DNA from: Janibacter massiliensis
GTDB taxonomy: Bacteria; Actinomycetota; Actinomycetes; Actinomycetales; Dermatophilaceae
DNA: 64,000 nt
Assembly (NCBI RefSeq): GCF_900289115.1
Contig: NZ_LT985196.1
Span: forward strand, 965,267 to 1,029,266
Reading direction: 5' to 3'
Shown: piece after piece, positions 62,353-64,000 of the stretch
Layout of the letters: each line of letters begins with the position of its first letter
Numbering within the stretch: the first letter of the stretch is position 1
Program-made: the position numbers and the translations under genes
The notes under the pieces: model-generated
Told to the model about the DNA's origin: nothing
The model's input: only the letters and a program-made list of their open reading frames with translations
Databases searched by the model: none

Positions 62353-64000
62353 ATGCTGCGCGCATCCCTGAAGAACCTGCTGTCGCGCAAGATCCGGCTC
62401 GTCATGAGCTCGATCGCGATCGTCCTGGGCGTCGGCTTCGTCGTCGGGTCGCTCATCTTCGGCGACATGCTCAAGGCGACCTTCGACAACATCATGCGCG
62501 GGAGCGTCGGCGACGTCGTCGTCGCCCTGCCTGCCCAGCAGGGCGGTGGCGGCGCCCCGGTGGGGGTCAACCGGACGATCCCGACAGCGACCGTCAAGAA
62601 GATGTCGCAGGTCGACGGCGCAGCGCGGGCCGACGGCTGGGTGACCGACTCGTCGACCTTCGTCGTCGACAAGGACGGCAAGCTCGTCGGCGGCAACGGC
62701 GCGCCGGGGCTGGCCTTCAACTACAGCGACGTCCCGTCGGTCACGCAGGACCACGTCGTCGCCCTCGTCGGGGGCCGCGCCCCGACGAAGAAGGGCGAGG
62801 TCGCCCTCGACGAGGGCACCGCGAAGAAGGCGGGATACGAGATCGGTGACGAGGTCACCTTCGTCACCTCGGGGGCGACGCCGCGGCTCACCTCGACGCT
62901 CGTCGGCACGGTCGAGTTCGGCGGTGGCGGCCTCGCCGGCGCATCCCTGACCTTCTTCGACACCGCCTCGGCGCAGGAGTACTACCTCGGCGGCAAGGAC
63001 GCGTACACCGAGGTCTGGGTCACCACCGAGGACGGCGTCAGCCAGGACGACCTCGCGAAGGAGGTCGCCCCGCTCGCACCGAAGGGCTTCGAGACCAAGA
63101 CGGGGCAGAAGGCGGGTGACGACGCCGCGGCGTCGATCGGTGACGCGCTGAAGTTCGTCAACTACTTCCTGCTCGTCTTCGCCGGGATCTCCCTGTTCGT
63201 CGGCGCCTTCCTCATCGTCAACACCTTCAACATCCTCGTCGGCCAGCGGGTCAAGGAGCTCGCGCTCTTCCGCGCCATGGGCGCCTCGCGCGGTCAGGTG
63301 ACGCGCAGCGTCCTCCTCGAGGCGCTCATCGTCGGCCTCATCGGGTCGGCCATCGGGGTGCTCGTCGGGATCCTGCTCGCGATGCTCATCTCCGCGCTGT
63401 TCGCGGCGTTCGGGCTCGACCTGTCGGGGACCGGTCTCGTCATCAAGCCGCGCACGATCATCACCGCCTTCCTCATCGGCGTCCCGGTGACGATGCTCGC
63501 GGCCTACCTGCCCGCGCGGAAGGCCGGCCGGGTGGCACCAGTGCAGGCCATGGGCGACGACCCCGCGATGCCGAAGGAATCGGCCATCCGGACCCTCGTC
63601 ATCGGGTCGGTCCTCACCGCGCTCGGCGTCGTGGGCATGGTCTTGGGGCTGTTCACCGACATCTCGAACCCGGTGATCTACCTCGGGCTCGGGATCCTCC
63701 TGGTGATGCTCGGCGTCGCCGTCGTCAGCCCGGTGTTCGGGCGGCCGTTCATCGTCGCCATCGGTGGCCTGTACCGCGCCGTGTTCGGGCAGGTCGGCAC
63801 GATGGCCGAGCGGAACTCGGTGCGGAACCCGGGCCGGACGGCGGCGACCGCGTCGGCGCTGATGATCGGCGTCACGCTGGTGACGATGATGAGCGTCTTC
63901 GGGGCGTCGGCGAAGAAGAGCATCGAGGCGACGATCAGCGAGGGCTTCACGGGCGACTACGTCGTCAGCAACGCCATCGGCCAGCCGTTCTCGCCCGAGA
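62353..64000 (+). CDS. FtsX/MacB-like ABC permease (partial, runs off the window)
   Basis: 549 residues visible, no stop. N-terminal helix (17-38), a long extracellular MacB-PCD domain (about 40-265), then FtsX helices (about 270-300 with FRAMGASRGQVTRSVLLEALIVG, 320-350, 370-395), followed by a second set (about 415-465) and ERNSVRNPGRTAATASALMIGV, the start of the repeated half. This layout, two FtsX units, is that of large DUF-type actinobacterial permeases of about 830-860 residues. Operon with the ATPase. Confidence 0.92.
   Translation, partial: MLRASLKNLLSRKIRLVMSSIAIVLGVGFVVGSLIFGDMLKATFDNIMRGSVGDVVVALPAQQGGGGAPVGVNRTIPTATVKKMSQVDGAARADGWVTDSSTFVVDKDGKLVGGNGAPGLAFNYSDVPSVTQDHVVALVGGRAPTKKGEVALDEGTAKKAGYEIGDEVTFVTSGATPRLTSTLVGTVEFGGGGLAGASLTFFDTASAQEYYLGGKDAYTEVWVTTEDGVSQDDLAKEVAPLAPKGFETKTGQKAGDDAAASIGDALKFVNYFLLVFAGISLFVGAFLIVNTFNILVGQRVKELALFRAMGASRGQVTRSVLLEALIVGLIGSAIGVLVGILLAMLISALFAAFGLDLSGTGLVIKPRTIITAFLIGVPVTMLAAYLPARKAGRVAPVQAMGDDPAMPKESAIRTLVIGSVLTALGVVGMVLGLFTDISNPVIYLGLGILLVMLGVAVVSPVFGRPFIVAIGGLYRAVFGQVGTMAERNSVRNPGRTAATASALMIGVTLVTMMSVFGASAKKSIEATISEGFTGDYVVSNAIGQPFSPE

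Overview
This 64 kb window is very GC-rich and densely coding, with many GTG starts and GTGA/ATGA stop-start overlaps. It carries mycothiol genes (mshD, mshA, mscR), a mycothiol-type arsC, carD, senX3-regX3, an HbhA-like gene, a DUF3263 gene and a CIRCE-controlled groEL without groES. This points to an actinobacterial chromosome. The lineage is plausibly Intrasporangiaceae/Dermatophilaceae (Janibacter or Knoellia-like), but that is a guess from gene content. At least fifteen genes have a TANNNT-type -10 element only 6-9 nt before the start codon, so many mRNAs are probably leaderless.

Layout: 0-15.9 kb holds mshD/glnR-like, membrane and LCP proteins, a Fur-like regulator with ygfZ, a BKACE enzyme divergent from an XRE regulator-hbhA pair, an asparaginase-like gene, dtd, and the mycobacteria-like block mshA-ybjN-gpmA. 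From 15.9 to 18.3 kb a small foreign-looking insertion (ridA, a WYL regulator with a perfect operator, CRISPR-like repeat remnants, a toxin/antitoxin-like pair) separates gpmA from phoU/senX3-regX3. From 22.4 to 33.5 kb the conserved carD-ispD-ispF-cysS-rlmB run is interrupted twice. The inserts are WXG100-fused type VII secretion effector loci: a calpain-like protease plus lipoprotein, and an EspG-like protein plus lipase plus lipoprotein. A decayed third locus and mscR with its metallo-beta-lactamase partner lie between them. From 33.5 to 44.2 kb come a CD225/DUF2752 pair, RDD and DUF4032 proteins, a degenerate ABC ATPase, otsBA, a CBS protein, a Ser/Thr kinase coupled to a ThrE exporter, and an Rpf-like protein. 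From 44.2 to 64 kb come an FAD oxidase, DoxX, tRNA-Thr, a phosphodiesterase, gabT, an LCP lipoprotein, a GDSL hydrolase, ung, a complete ars locus, a short nagA, a PLP decarboxylase, groEL, and an ABC transporter cut by the window end.

The main novelty is regulatory and modular. Three of the effector-type loci (one decayed) share an upstream dyad, GGGGA-N4-TCCCC, followed after exactly 24 nt by the -10 element. The CD225/DUF2752 pair has the same dyad with 36 nt spacing. This suggests one activator controls a dispersed type VII effector regulon. Separately, 11-nt direct-repeat PHO boxes lie between phoU and senX3, before the glycerophosphodiester phosphodiesterase gene, and before a 73-codon gene in the arsenic region. 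These connect the SenX3-RegX3 system to likely targets in the same window.
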